Assembly (NCBI GenBank): GCA_942159475.1
Contig: OW804096.1
Location: 40,485,744 to 40,549,743, forward strand
DNA: 64,000 bases
Direction of reading: 5' to 3'
Source: Sthenelais limicola
Taxonomy: Eukaryota; Annelida; Polychaeta; Phyllodocida; Sigalionidae
The position numbers and the translations under genes were made by a program. This document shows positions 36,726 through 49,081 of the stretch, piece after piece (position 1 is the first letter of the stretch; each line of letters opens with the position of its first letter). Under the pieces are notes generated by a model that worked only from the letters and a program-made list of their open reading frames with translations, made no database searches and was not told the DNA's origin.

Positions 36726-39700
36726 ATGAGGGTGAGGGATAGAGAGGGCTATGTCCCTAGGACCTTTAAGGATGCTTTTATGAAGGGCCATAGCATTAGT
36801 CTAGTTGGGGGTCTGTCTAGTTCTATGAAAGGGCCAAACATCCCCCTGAACAGGGGTACAGCTAGATATAATTATACCCTGCTCTCCTCGGACCTATTTT
36901 CTCTCAACGAAGGGCCCTCCACTTTCTGTTCAAAACAATATTTCGATTCTATATATAGATATCAAAGTGACTTCTTTCTTTCTTATACCTGAGCTCTGAC
37001 CAGTGGATGAAATGCATGTCTGTGTTCCAGAAGGTAGAAGGCCTGATGTACTTCCCTCAAACATTATGTTATGTTAGGAAATTAGATCCATTTTTGACAA
37101 GGAACAAGCTTCATTTCAATTAAAGAAATCCTTTATTTGTGTCATTGGTACGAACGGGAGTATACACTTCGATAATATTGTATACGTACAGGTCTTCCAA
37201 TATATATGAGCCAATTATCTTTTAAAATCCTTAGAAATAACTCAAAACTTACAAAACATGGCTAGCAGTTTGTTAAGTTTATATACAACCAGATTACTAT
37301 ATTTATAGCTTTGTTTTTTTATATCAAAGCATGCCTGCTGTTTATTCCTATTATTTTAATCTCTGTATACATGTATGATAACTTATACCCCTAACCACTC
37401 AGTCACAGAATTGACTGTTTTTTCAGATCTAATCTTATTTCGAGTGGTTCTATTCGCCTCCGATGCTTGTCTCAGCTTTCAGTGTGGTATTACACCGGTG
37501 GTTCATTCATTGAAAACGTCCCAGCAGAACTGAGCATGAGATTGATATTTTCAAAAACCACTTTAGGATGGAATTAAAACCGAACTATCAGTTGTACGCG
37601 GAAAAAAGGCTTGAGCGAGTTTGATTGAAGATAGGAAAGATAGGATTCTCCTGCCTACGCAGATTGCAAAGTGAATTAATACCATTTCTATGCACGGTCA
37701 GAAGTTCAGCAGCTTGATAGGATAAAGTGTCAAATATATCAGGCTTGGTCACCCTATTACCAGTGATACAGGTCATTCGCTCAAGCCTACACTAATTTCC
37801 CACCTTATAGACTACAGCAGATAATCACTTTTTTCACTAGGCTTAATGAGATGTCTGATTCAGAGTGGGTCTCTTATCGTAGTATAAATGGACTCCTTTA
37901 TTCCACAGCCACATCATTCTTCTGAGATTGATTTGAAAGTGAGTTCCCTGATTCATAGTGCAGGGGAATTTTAGGGATTCGAAATCCATTTATTCCTACA
38001 GAATTCCGTTTGTATAGCTTGCTATGGGAAAACATGCTTCAAAGCTAAAATTCCCATGGTTTCTTTAATTTTCCTGGGCATCTAAATAGGGATGGGAACC
38101 GTATATATGCATACATTTCGGATTGGCATTCCTGTTACAGTTTAGAAATATCTAGCACAAAGGGAATTTATCAGCGTTTCGTATGCTGGCAATTGATGAA
38201 TTAACAATAACTTAAAAGTTATTATTGATATACTTTCTATTTGTTTTTTAATGAAGTTCTATTTTACACAGTGCAAGTCTTCTAAATTTCGCAGGAAATA
38301 AGGATCAGACATGTATACCAGTGACATTAATAACGACTAGCTCATGCAAAGTTGAACCGACATTCCGATCAATGAGACTCTCCACCTCTCCATCGAAATT
38401 TAAACATTAACATCATAAGTGAACAGACTTCTATGCAAAAGTAGTAATTATTGGGGATTATAATTAATACTAATATTGAATATCATTTTACATGTACTGA
38501 ACATCGTACTACTAGTATTGAATATTATGCTATAAATTCTCTATTATATATTATAACTTTTCTTTTCTAGTGTAAATATCTTTTACTATATGATCTTAGA
38601 AACAATCTATCCTCGAGCCCTTGGAGTTTTATATAAAAAAAAAAGCATGTAAACTGTTAAGCCTATAGAATGTTAAAATCTTTTAATTATAAAAACGTTT
38701 ACATCTTTAAATATTAGATTCAAATCCAGCATACCGGTATCTCAGAATTAGCAATCAGAGTATAAACATCTAAATTCATCGATTCTGATTAACGACAGCA
38801 AATTAAGGACTGCTAGCTCACTATAAATCCAGAATATTTTGATGTTTATGAAAAGATATTTGAGGGTTCTTTTCCGAGTCTTGTCAACGGGGGTTCCCTT
38901 GTGAGTTTGTGACCTGAACTAACTATATTCATATATCAGTCCTTCTTAGACATTATATATACATTTTCTCTAACAAATGATCTCCACTTCTAATCATTTT
39001 TGAAAATCATGAAATAAAAATATCCAGTAATTATCCATTATCCATAATACTCCTTTCATGGTTTTGATGTCTTAAATCCTTTTTTTTAAGTTAAAATCAT
39101 GCTTCGAATATGTCCCCAAGTTTTGCAATACCTCTTTTGGAAAATCTTTATTCACAAAGGAAAACCCATGATCGCTTATGAAGCACAATGTCGTTTACAT
39201 AATATGGACGGGTTGGTGTAATTAATTCTGCATCAATCTGGAAACAATTAAACACATGCCAAGGGGATGGGCCACAGATACTGATGGTCCCCAGCAGCTT
39301 GTATAGATCAGGCACTACTACTGTGTATGGGTTTTTTGTGTGTTTTTTTTTAAAAACAAAAAAACTGTGTATGTTAGTTTTTCTGTCAGCTTTTATGTGC
39401 TTTCCTGGTCGAGACAGTTTGTTTTTCCACGTGTGAGTAGTATATAGAAAATGTACAGTTATTCCATCGGTCGTAATGGGTTAGAGAGGAAGCGATAGCT
39501 ATACCTCCTCCAAGGCTCTTTGTACAAAACAAGAAGGGTTTGCTAATGGACCAGTTCCCATTGGCGTATCGTTCAACGATGAGGCAATTTATCAAGTCTT
39601 TCCCCCTCTCCAAGCTATGAGCATGGTAGTGAAGAGGGATGCCTGCGTGATCTATAGCAAATTGCTCGATTTCTTATTTTCTTTTTATTGTTCATGCAGA

Positions 39701-40850
39701 AAATCACAAAGTCTATGTGCTACGAAGTGCTATAGAAGAATGTAGTACACACGCATGTTATAAAGCATACACAATACAGCTACTCGAGATCGAAATCAAG
39801 TCACGCCAAGCTTTCAATTTAATACCTGATAAATATTTATATCTTGAAGCAAGCAAAGTTCTCCATGGATAGTAATAGCTGTAAATTTTAAGCTCGGATC
39901 GCCCAATGGCAGGTTCCGGCCATATGCAAATGAGTCTAATTAGAACGTCGTGTCTTGTACACAAGAGGATGATTTAGGTAAATATTCCACAAACATGAAA
40001 GTAATTTTGCGTCCTAAGATCCATGTATTCACTCATAATGCCCCACAATCAGAACCAGCGATGGTGGGTGTTTTTCTGCGTGTAAATAAGCATAATCATA
40101 GTCATGATCACTTATACAGTGTGAATAAACGTGAGAACCCCAACGGTTCCCATGAGGATGCGATCATGGAATGCATTATGGAGACTCATAAAGCTTATCA
40201 TTGCAACTTGAATAATATTGTGTACAGGGGAACGAGAAGAGGGAACTTCAATGCATAAAAACCGATACTTCCCCACGGAAGGGAAACACTAGCGGAACTG
40301 GCGCTATACCACAGCGACACCTGCCTAAGTATGGTATATCATGAAGAGAGGCAGTTATTCATATGATTGAGTGGACAACCGACAGGAAAAGAAAGAAATG
40401 TGCATATTATATGCTATATCAAGAGGCGGAGATGTTTGCTACAATAGTTCCGTCTCTTCTGGCCAGGGGGAGTTGCATGGTGCGTTATACTCAGCACCAG
40501 AGCTCAGTAGAGACCCCCTGGTGGTGCTTTTAGTAAAATATTTGCTTGGCGATCTGTGTAATAGTCGACACAATGGACTAGAGTGCGACCGTTGTGTTTG
40601 ATCGATGGTCAGACACAGGATAGGGAGCTGTGTGTAGGGCCATAGCTCGTAGCCAGCTGACCGTATGGCTGTTGAATAATTGACAATGTATCTTTAAAGT
40701 GAGCACTGTTCAATTACACTCCAGTGTAGACAGGCAGCCTTTTTTGTGCTTGCTTCTGCCTGCAGCCAGAAAAAGAGTAACATAGTACACTGTTTTATAA
40801 CAATCTGGGAATTACAAGGGCTTTATGTGTTATATGCGCACAGACAGAGT
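36726..40850. other. Gene-free stretch
   Basis: Several frames of 60 to 102 codons (36726-36992, 39950-40258, 40371-40601) show no recognisable family, no signal peptide and no consistent splice sites. I see nothing else of note. Confidence 0.45.
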
Positions 40851-40855
40851 CTCTT

Positions 40856-41086
40856 GGGTCAAGTCATCAGAAAATGTACAATCCAGCTTCACCAATCATC
40901 TCCAATAACCCAAATTTACGACAAAAATGAGCTTCAAAAATGAGTTTAACATAACCAAACAGATTCTTTAAAACAGCAAAACACCAGATATACTCAGATA
41001 TACCCAACATTATTTTTTAGCTTAGTTTAGCAGAATTTACTAAATGTGTAGAGCTGCCAATTGTACATTTTCTGAAAATCTGACCC
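40856..41086. mobile_element. MITE family M2, copy 1 (231 bases)
   Basis: Terminal inverted repeats start GGGTCA and include CAGAAAATGTACAAT; the other end reads ATTGTACATTTTCTGA...TGACCC. The flanks carry TCTT on both sides, a 4-base target duplication. The second copy is at 57196-57433. No coding content. Confidence 0.85.
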
Positions 41087-41559
41087 TCTTAACCAGTAGT
41101 ATTCCCTCAGGTACAGTTGTGCGTCCCAGAATTTGAACGTGAACTGGGCCCCCTTTTCAACCACTAACTTTGCAGTGGTATTCTTAAAAAATATTGGATG
41201 AAAATATTGCGTTTTGGAACTCCTTGCCAGATGCCAGGTTCAATTGAAAATGGCAATGTCTCATTGTAATAATCTTCCGAAATAAAATAAATAGATAAAA
41301 ATAAAGAAATACCAAACTAAGCATTGACATGCTCTGTTTACATGGTGGCCATCATGTTTTCAGCCTTTCATTTGCTATGCGTGTCATCGGATATCCAAAA
41401 ACTAAAATGGTGAAGCATGATTTAATTGGGTTTCCCTAAAAATGTGGTTCAATTTCAATGGTGGATGTGTTGGATAATTTGCCTCTGATACCCAAATTCT
41501 GTGCCGTTCCACAATTAAATGACGAATGCTCTTCATAGTTTTGGATTCCAATCGGCACT

Positions 41560-42080
41560 AGGGAACTGACTGAAAAGGAAGGCAGTCGTTTATGTTGTTA
41601 GACATTCTGCGCTAGGAAAAGATGTCGGGAGAAACAAATAAAAGATGTAGACGAGAGTGTGGCAATTAGTGGCAAAGATAAATCAGTCTAAGCTGTTACA
41701 AACTAATCTGTTTGCAGCTCCCGTGGTGACTGGGTGTTGAAATCGATTCGTAACGGATCGTTTAGACAATAGGAAAAAATGCCTTCTGCCTACCAGCTTC
41801 CCTAGTAATTAACTCCTAAACCATATATGCCCAAAGCCTCCCCCTCCCCCTGGCCAATGACTTGGTTGACCTGTCTCCCGGAGCCTGTGGTGACCAAAGA
41901 GGAGGACTGACTGACTATCCCCATGGGGGAATTTAACTCACCGCTAATTGGACGGTTAATTGATTTAAGTTTCGCGAGGATGCTTTGTGTGTAACACGCA
42001 TTCGGGTTGGCTGAACCACCCATGAACGAGTGAACACATTGCAGCAATGGCTTCTGCTCATGTTTTGAAGCCAAGTTGAC
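41560..42080. promoter_or_regulatory. Candidate conserved non-coding block 2
   Basis: A high-complexity segment with several homeodomain-type cores close together (AGTAATTAACT, GCTAATTGGACGGTTAATTGAT) and balanced composition, without a convincing gene. Proposed as an enhancer-like block by composition only. Confidence 0.25.
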
Positions 42081-42151
42081 TTGCCTTTGGCTGATGAGAG
42101 ACGCCTACTCCAACTTTGTGGATTGGCTGCATGTGAATATTATGCTTCTGG

Positions 42152-42348
42152 TATAAGTTAAGGAAAGGAAATTTGTTTGGGAATTCCTACACTTTTCCCC
42201 TTACTTTGGTGGTTAGGAATACACATTCCTACCCACCATTCTGTGAATAAGCTATTTCTACCAGCTGGGAATTTCACATAGGAAGTATCTTTTTCCTTCC
42301 TACATCAGGTGAAGGAATTGCCTAAAAATTCCTTTTCTTAGCTTATAC
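42152..42348. mobile_element. Inverted-repeat element, about 197 bases
   Basis: The ends are TATAAGTTAAGGAAAGGAA and, inverted, TTCCTTTTCTTAGCTTATA. The inner arms GGGAATTCC and GGAATTGCC also pair. The interior is rich in TTCCTAC/GGAA repeats and has no frame. Likely a MITE; the target duplication is unclear. Confidence 0.65.
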
Positions 42349-42392
42349 AACGGGCCCCAAACAAGCAACCTGCTTTAATAGATTAGTACATG

Positions 42393-42462
42393 GCTTTCAC
42401 TCATTGATCTTATCTACTTATATGATTATAAGTATAAATTTATAAGATTAATGAGTGAAAGC
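42393..42462. ncRNA. 70-base hairpin, possible small-RNA precursor
   Basis: Arms of 21 bases (GCTTTCACTCATT-ATCTTAT and its complement) match at 20 positions; the one mismatch is G against A. An inner stem ACTTATA/TATAAGT caps it, with a short asymmetric bulge. Size and shape are like a microRNA precursor, but a small foldback element is as likely. I do not recognise the arm as a known microRNA seed. Confidence 0.35.
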
Positions 42463-42469
42463 TATTAAT

Positions 42470-43519
42470 GGGCATCAAACGTTCTAAGACGTTTTATAAC
42501 AATTGTTTTGTCCCAAAACTGTCAGGATAAAAATGCGTCATAGTAAATATCCAACATATCCAACATTTTTGTTTTCCAAATATCATTTTCCTTTTCTAAG
42601 ATATTCCAATACATAATCAACATGACTTATGGATATCTTAATATCAGAAGAGATATTAAGATCTCAGGGATCTCAAATGCCTGAGGGACTCACTCATTTG
42701 TATATACTACTATGTGGTGTTTGACTATTAGCTAGTAGACTAGCACTAAGTCCCTTAGGCTATTCTCATAGACCAGAAATCCGACCAAAGTAAAGTTGGT
42801 TATTATATGATACATTTCATATCTGTTAAAGAATAATTAGTTTAACAATTGTTTTGTAGGTAATGCCCAAGAAATAGTGGTTGCATAAATTGCATTTATT
42901 TGTATATATTAATGTTATTTAGATTGTAAAAATAATCAAGGTGCGCTAGTCTATCCATGACAGAAAGGAAAAGAGCAAAAAGAGAAGATCCGATCAGTGT
43001 CATATCCAACTGTCATGTGTCGTCATAGTGAAAAGACTCCTTGTAATGTGTGAAAAGATCTCCCTAATGAAGAAATAGTCAGTGCCATGAAACTATTTGT
43101 TCCAGGAATAGGAATATCCAGACTGTAATAGGAAAAGGTGTCTTTGTAATGGATTTTGGCTATGCGTAATATGTGCAAAAAATGAAGAAAAGTCTGTAAT
43201 ATTACACAGGTCGTACAGATGACGACCTTGGGACGCAACAACAATACATAATTCTTACACGACTTCAGATGACATTGTATTGGGCTTTTTTTTATAATGT
43301 TGGAGAAAAAATATATATTTTCGCTCATATTCCACCAGTTTATAATTTGAACCTTAGGAATGCTTCTTCAATATCTAATATTTAAGCTGTAGACTGGGGA
43401 AGAAAATACGCACCACCAACATATGAGATACCAGAGAGCCTAACGCGAGGTTCCATTACAATAATGGCAGAAATGATGGAAGACGATGTTCTGACCAACT
43501 TGTCATTGGTGGGCCTCTA
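42470..43519. other. Gene-free stretch
   Basis: AT-rich, short frames only. No recognised domain. Confidence 0.5.
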
Positions 43520-43745
43520 TGTATACTATAAACGCATTTATTTTTGTGCAGATAAATTTTCGCGCACTAAGTACTTTGACACCTTTTCGCGCAGATTTAA
43601 ATTCGTGCAGCAAGGAAGTCTCACACTTTGTTTATGCGATAATTATACCTTTCGCGCAGGATTTATTTTCACGCACAAAGGTGGGTGCACTAAAATAGCG
43701 ATTTCAAATAAATACTGCGCGAACATTAGTATGTTTACAGTATTC
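43520..43745. repeat. CGCG-rich short dispersed element
   Basis: TTTCGCGCA-type words recur in an AT-rich background (TTTTCGCGCACTAAG, TTTTCGCGCAGATTTAAATTCG, TTTCGCGCAGGATTTATTTTC, ACTGCGCGAACATTAG). The ends are weakly inverted (ACTATAAAC / GTTTACAGT). Similar sequences are widespread in marine invertebrate genomes. Probably a small non-autonomous element. Confidence 0.5.
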
Positions 43746-44315
43746 AACCTTTACCTCTTGCTCGAACCTCATTACTCTCGCTAACAATTAGTCATTCTCC
43801 GACGTCTATCCTACTCACTCCAACACGCCTTTTTGACACAAGCATTACCGACTTGGAACAAGACAGCACACACTGGAAGAACTGACTTTTAATCAGAGGT
43901 GTGCTAGCTATTCACTCCTTGAGCAATAAAGAATGCCACGGACAAACAAGCAATAAACATTCGTGCTTGCTTTAGGGTGAACACTCTGCTTGCAAGGTGC
44001 CCGATTATTAGGTGAACATTGTAATAGTATTGTCTCAGGACGGCATTATCCAAGTGTGTTTAATCAAAATAAAGAATTGTCCGTGTGAAAATTGAATTTA
44101 TTGAACAATAAACGTGCAGAATATTCTACAGACTGCTTTCATGTAATGAGATGGCCTGAATCCAGTAAATGTTCAGTAAACGCTGACCCTGAAGTTTGTG
44201 TTTATATTAACATGAACAAACTTTATAATAATAGGTTCAATCAAAACAGATTATGCTTATGTTTTCATATCAACTGTTCGATTCATAAATTCATAAATGA
44301 GCAAGAAATTAATAT

Positions 44316-44330
44316 AAAAAAATGCTTGGA
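44316..44330 (+). repeat. 5' target-site duplication of the LINE insertion
   Basis: AAAAAAATGCTTGGA immediately precedes the LINE sequence. The same word follows the poly(A) tail (46651-46665, its A-run merging with the tail). Confidence 0.9.
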
Positions 44331-46657
44331 GTATTAATGAGGACCAAGTTGGTTTTCTGCAGGGTCGATATATCGGCACTGCCACTAGACGAGTAGAGGA
44401 CACGGTCCAATATCTACACAATGAAGGGAAGAAAGGTCTTATCGTCTCGTTGGATTTCCGCAAAGCCTACGACTCCGTCTCGTGGAGCTTCCTACTGAAA
44501 TGTTTAGAGGAAATAGGCGTTGGCGAAGTATTTATAAGTTGGATCAGAATTATGTTGCATGGCTCCAACTCTTGTGTCTTGAATAACGGTTACTCATCCG
44601 ATTGGTTCAGCGTCAACCGCGGGGTTAAGCAGGGTGACCCGATCTCTTCTTACCTTTTCATAATTGTAGTAGAAAAACTCGCTCAAGTGATCAGAAACTC
44701 GAACGATTGTAACGGGATTTGCATCGGTACCGCGGAAAACAAAGTTGTTCAATTTGCGGACGATCTCACTGTCATCGCCAATAACGAGACCTCCCTGATA
44801 AACATGAGTAAGATAATAGAAGACTTCAGTAAAGCGTTGGGTCTAGTCCTCAATATAGATAAAACGAGAGGTTTCAATATCGGAAATGCTCCAATGTACT
44901 CGCAAAAAGCCAAAGAGATTCGTTGGGTCAACTGCATGAAGGTGTTGGGTATTACAATTGTTCACCCCCCTAACACAAGTACTCAAAACGACAAGAATTT
45001 CGAAGAAGTCAGAGTAAAAGTAAAAAACTGCATAGCCCATTGGTCAAAGAGGGACATATCCCTTAAAGGTAGAGTGGTGGTTGCAAACGTCTTGATCCTG
45101 CCATTATTCATGTATGCCGCAGCCAACATCTGTACAGAAGACCGCATTGTGACAGAGTTTCAATAAATGATTGAAGACTTCTTATGGAGGAATAAGAAAC
45201 ATAAAGTCGCAAGAAAATATTTGTGTAAGAGCGCAGAGGAGGGCGGGCTTAACCTGCATGACCTGCGCTCAAAGGTGGCAGCTTCTAAGATGATGTGGCT
45301 TAAAAGATTAATCCTAGATAAAGGGGCTAAATGGTCAGCCTTCTTCGAGGCGGCCGTGGGCCAGGACATTCAAGCAGCCCTAGAGGCCAGGTCGGTAATG
45401 AAGTCCACAGGGTCTGATTTTTACGATGAAGCTTTAAAACTGTGGTCGAGATTTTATGTATCTAATGAACCTGTTACCAAAAAAGAAATACTGAGCGAAA
45501 AAATTTGGAACAATAGAATTCTAAAACTTGAAAATAAGAACACCAACTGGGAGGTGTGGAAAAGGAAAGGTTTATATTGCATTGACGACCTAATTTTGAA
45601 CGACAAAATCAAGAGTATCCATGAGTTTAAAGCCGAAAATGATGTGAAGATTACCTTTGTTGAGAGGTTTCTCTTGAGGGACTCGATCCCCAAAAATTGG
45701 TGGACCACGATCATTAATGATACCGTCTCTGACTATAGACCCGAACTGGTTTGTAGGTTCAGAGGCGAAGCGGTGAACATTCTGGCCGCCACCGCTAGAG
45801 AATTATACAACACTATCAGGGGTGCTATTTTATACAGTGAGGACAGAAATGTAAAATGGGTATCAATGTTCAGGGACAAAGGCATAGATATCACACAAGT
45901 CAGTTCTAAGATCTGGTACAACATTCCTTATACGTGCACGAAGAATGTACGGCTACAGTCATTCCAATTCTTAGTAGTCAATAGGCTAATCGTTTGTAAC
46001 AAATATCTGAAGGACATCCGCGTCAAGTTGTTCCCCGACTGTAACTACTGCGATGAAAGCGACACTGTATTCCATTTCTTTATTGATTGTAAAACTGTGA
46101 ATGAGTTCTGGCTATCATTGGTCAACTGGGCCGCTCGCAATGAGGCCTTTAATAGAGAGCTAGTTGACGATCTCAATGCTGCGCACATACTACTGGGTAT
46201 CCCATGTCAAGAGCCTAGTAGTAAAAGGTTAAACTTCATTCTCATTAAAGCCAAGTTTTTTATTTATAAAAAGAGATTGTTTTATAATAACGAAATCTGT
46301 TTCTTTGAATTCCTCAGGGATGTCAAGTCGGCCCTGAGAGCCCTCAAGGACAGCGCCGTGTACGGCCAATCCCACGTCAACGAATTTAAGTTGTGGGAGC
46401 GTTTCTATGATAACTTGTAATGTCCGATTCGTGCTGTCTAAACCATACGAGTAACCCATGTCCTGGAACATGACGAGTGCATTTGATTTTGTTGTGTATC
46501 CTGCCCTGTAACTTGTTTCTATCCATGTCAATTTGTTTTGTTGACCTCTAGAGCGTTTGTAAAATCAAAATTGTATACCGCTCTGCATCTGAAATCTTGT
46601 CTACCTCATGAATAAAGACCCGGTGTTGGGGAAAAAAAAAAAAAAAAAAAAAAAAAA
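44331..46657 (+). mobile_element. 5'-truncated non-LTR retrotransposon (LINE)
   Basis: The insertion begins inside the reverse transcriptase domain at 44331, runs through the ORF2 C-terminus (stop at 46418-46420), a 3' UTR of about 210 bases and a poly(A) run of about 26 bases (46632-46657), and is bracketed by the target word TGCTTGGA with preceding A bases. The A-rich target fits a LINE endonuclease cut. A 5' truncation is the common result of incomplete reverse transcription. The intact tail and duplications suggest a fairly recent event. Confidence 0.92.
44333..46420 (+). pseudogene. LINE ORF2 fragment: reverse transcriptase and C-terminal zinc knuckle, one nonsense codon
   Basis: One frame is open from the 5' truncation to TAA at 46418-46420, except for a single TAA at 45164-45166. 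Visible reverse transcriptase motifs are DFRKAYDSVSW (motif A), NRGVKQGDPISSYLF (motif B) and FADD (the YxDD box), then the thumb region. The part after the stop continues in the same frame and ends with a CNYCDE...H...C knuckle typical of LINE ORF2 C-termini. Motif B wording is like the L1/Tx1 group, but the clade is not certain. The endonuclease domain and the N-terminal part of the reverse transcriptase are missing, so the copy cannot move itself. Confidence 0.9.
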
Positions 46658-46669
46658 TGCTTGGACTGA

Positions 46670-47910
46670 TTTGAAAACATGGGCATCTCATGGTAACCTT
46701 GGGATCTGCGTGATATAAAGCTTGGTTTCACCTTAGATGAAAGCATCCTTTTATTCTATGGTTTTCTTTGTATCTTATGAACACCACTTCTTATTGTACC
46801 TGCTCTCACTTAACAATAACAGCTATTGTGAGAGCCCTGTATTAAAATATATCTGACCCATTCTCACGAAAATGGTGCAGCCCATTCTAAAAGGGTAAAA
46901 ATTATATTTTGTTTCATCAATCTGAGATTTGGTAGGTTTGAAGGTAATATATAGGCGGTAATATATCTGAATTTGCCATTAAATTAGACCATTAGTTTTT
47001 GTACAGGAGGTTATCAAAGATTGGTGTACAAAATTTGATGAAAAAACGTCGCACACCCCTATATTTCTTAGTAAAGATCATTTCACTTATTTAATTTGTA
47101 TATCATCATTTATTTCTATCACCATTCTCTAACTAAATGTTTTTCTGATGTAATAGGCAAGAAAGGTTTTTCTTTCTTGTATAAAATCTTTTCAAATAGG
47201 GGACAACAAAAAAAGTCAGAAACTGGATTCCCATATCAATCAGATGAAGCATCCCAACATTGACTGTATTTTTATTTTTTATTCTCAAATCGTTCTATTT
47301 TGTCTTTAATAATATAATAAAATATCAGCTTTTACCCCTGAGTATGAATAGATAGCCAGATTTTTGGTAAATTATTCACATTTGAGGCTTCAATGATATT
47401 TTTGATGTTTTTAATACATGTTTCACACCATTTTAGACCATTTTATCATTATTTATTGAAAATTTGTCATTCATGACAATATCCACTCAGGGATGGGGAC
47501 GTTTTCTTGCAGTAGAGTAATATATGATGTGTTTCGGGAAAATGAGTCACAAGTCAGAAAGGGATGTTATTAAAAATGATTAAATCATCGAATCTCTTTG
47601 TTGGAATATTCTCATTTTTGGGGTGCCTTGCACTAATGGTCATACCAATATCTGTACCAAATTTCAGGACAGTGTATTGAATATTTCCTTGATATATCCT
47701 TGCATTCTTGTCAAAGAATGGTGACAAGAATATCTTGTATACACTAATGTCCATACCTTTTCCATGCAATGTATTGTAATCACTCATCTACATAAGATAT
47801 ATTGATCAATATTTTTTATTTTGTTATAGGAAGCTACCAAAGTACCTCTTCTTTAAAACTGAGCAGAAATCAAACATTAAAATCAAATTATTTCTTGAGT
47901 ACAAGGATTA
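46670..47910. other. Gene-free AT-rich stretch
   Basis: No coding signal. Contains AAAACGTCGCACACCCC near 47043, related to the inverted repeat at 47916, and a short R1-like fragment (GGGAAAATGAGTCACAAGTC) near 47536. Confidence 0.5.
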
Positions 47911-47915
47911 TAATA

Positions 47916-47976
47916 GGGGCGACGTTTTTACGCTGTCAAGTCATATACTGAGTGAAAATTGTAAAAACGTCGCCCC
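47916..47976. repeat. Inverted repeat GGGGCGACGTTTTTAC
   Basis: Perfect 16-base arms GGGGCGACGTTTTTAC and GTAAAAACGTCGCCCC with a 29-base spacer. Single related words occur near 47043 (inverted) and 48291 (direct), so the segment 47040-48300 may be a more complex element. Confidence 0.8.
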
Positions 47977-48503
47977 ATTTAAAGTCTAAATATCTCAGTT
48001 ATTGAAATCTTGGCAGTTACTGGAGATGATTTTCCACAAATTTTAAGATTATATAATTGTAAATGAGTGGAAAATGATTTAATTTGGCCAATATTTAGCT
48101 CATTTTTTCATGTAATAACATCCCCACCGATGGCGAGGTTTTTTCCGCCGATTATTAGGATCAGAGTCACCTAAGGTCTGAGAGTCTTCCAATGGTGGTG
48201 TACATGTGTCTGCAAACCTATGTTTATGAAATCCAACTTCTTAGACAAAATTAATTCAACTATTTTAGTAAGCACAGCTATTTTATCTGGCGACGTTTTT
48301 ACACCTCAATTTAGCCATTTTCACATTGATTGACTTAGGAGCATAAATTGTGCCAATATATTCAACCTTAATATATCATTTTGTTCGATTTTCATCCCCC
48401 ATTATATGGCACACAATTGATTTATGTATACCATTTTCTTTTTCAATAAAACTATGAGTTTGGTACTGATTAATTGGGTATATTCCTTGATTTGATAGTA
48501 TGT

Positions 48504-49081
48504 TGTAAAGAAGTCTAAGGGTTTTTAGCCCATAGGTTCAGTAAGATGAAGAAGTGAGACAAGAAGTCCGAGGTTGTAGTTCGTCTGGACTCGGCCTAGG
48601 CGGTGGTGACTCAGCGAGTACCTAGGTCCGAGTCTTTCACTTTATTTTATACTCCAAAATCATGAATTATTCATATAATCAAACCCAGGAAATATTCCAC
48701 TGGCTCTTCCCCTTCCCTCTAATTGGTTGAGGGAGAGAGGATCTTCCTTGCCCACACGCCGACCTCTGCTCCCCAGGCAGAGACCATAAATGGAGTGCAT
48801 GCAAGTTGGATCCCTCTCCTCAGCCTTCCCCCTCCCACCCCTTACTCATAGATCCCAAGGCTCGTGCCGGCCCCCCCCCCCCTCCCTCTTAGCCCTTCCC
48901 CCCTCTTGATAAACCCAGAGCAGTGTATATAGTAATTAGGTCGGGCTGGGGGAGGCGGGGTGAGCCCTGAGTGGCTCATCTCCCCCTCCCTCCTGGCCAG
49001 GCCATGTGTGGCGTGCATGCCCCGACCATGATCAGGGCTAAATAGGTCGGATCTTGGGTCTAAAGATTTCAGTTCTTTACA
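48504..49081 (-). repeat. LTR, left copy (3' LTR in element orientation)
   Basis: 578 bases, ends TGTAAAGAA / TTCTTTACA. On the minus strand a TATA-like CTATATAC (48924-48931) precedes AATAAA (complement of 48641-48646), as expected for U3-R-U5. It is CT-rich on the plus strand with a C-run near 48870. It differs from the right copy only at 48590. Confidence 0.95.

Noticed and set aside
39950..40258. Plus-strand frame of 102 codons with a His-rich stretch
   Set aside because: No recognisable domain or splice pattern; probably chance in a gene-free region.
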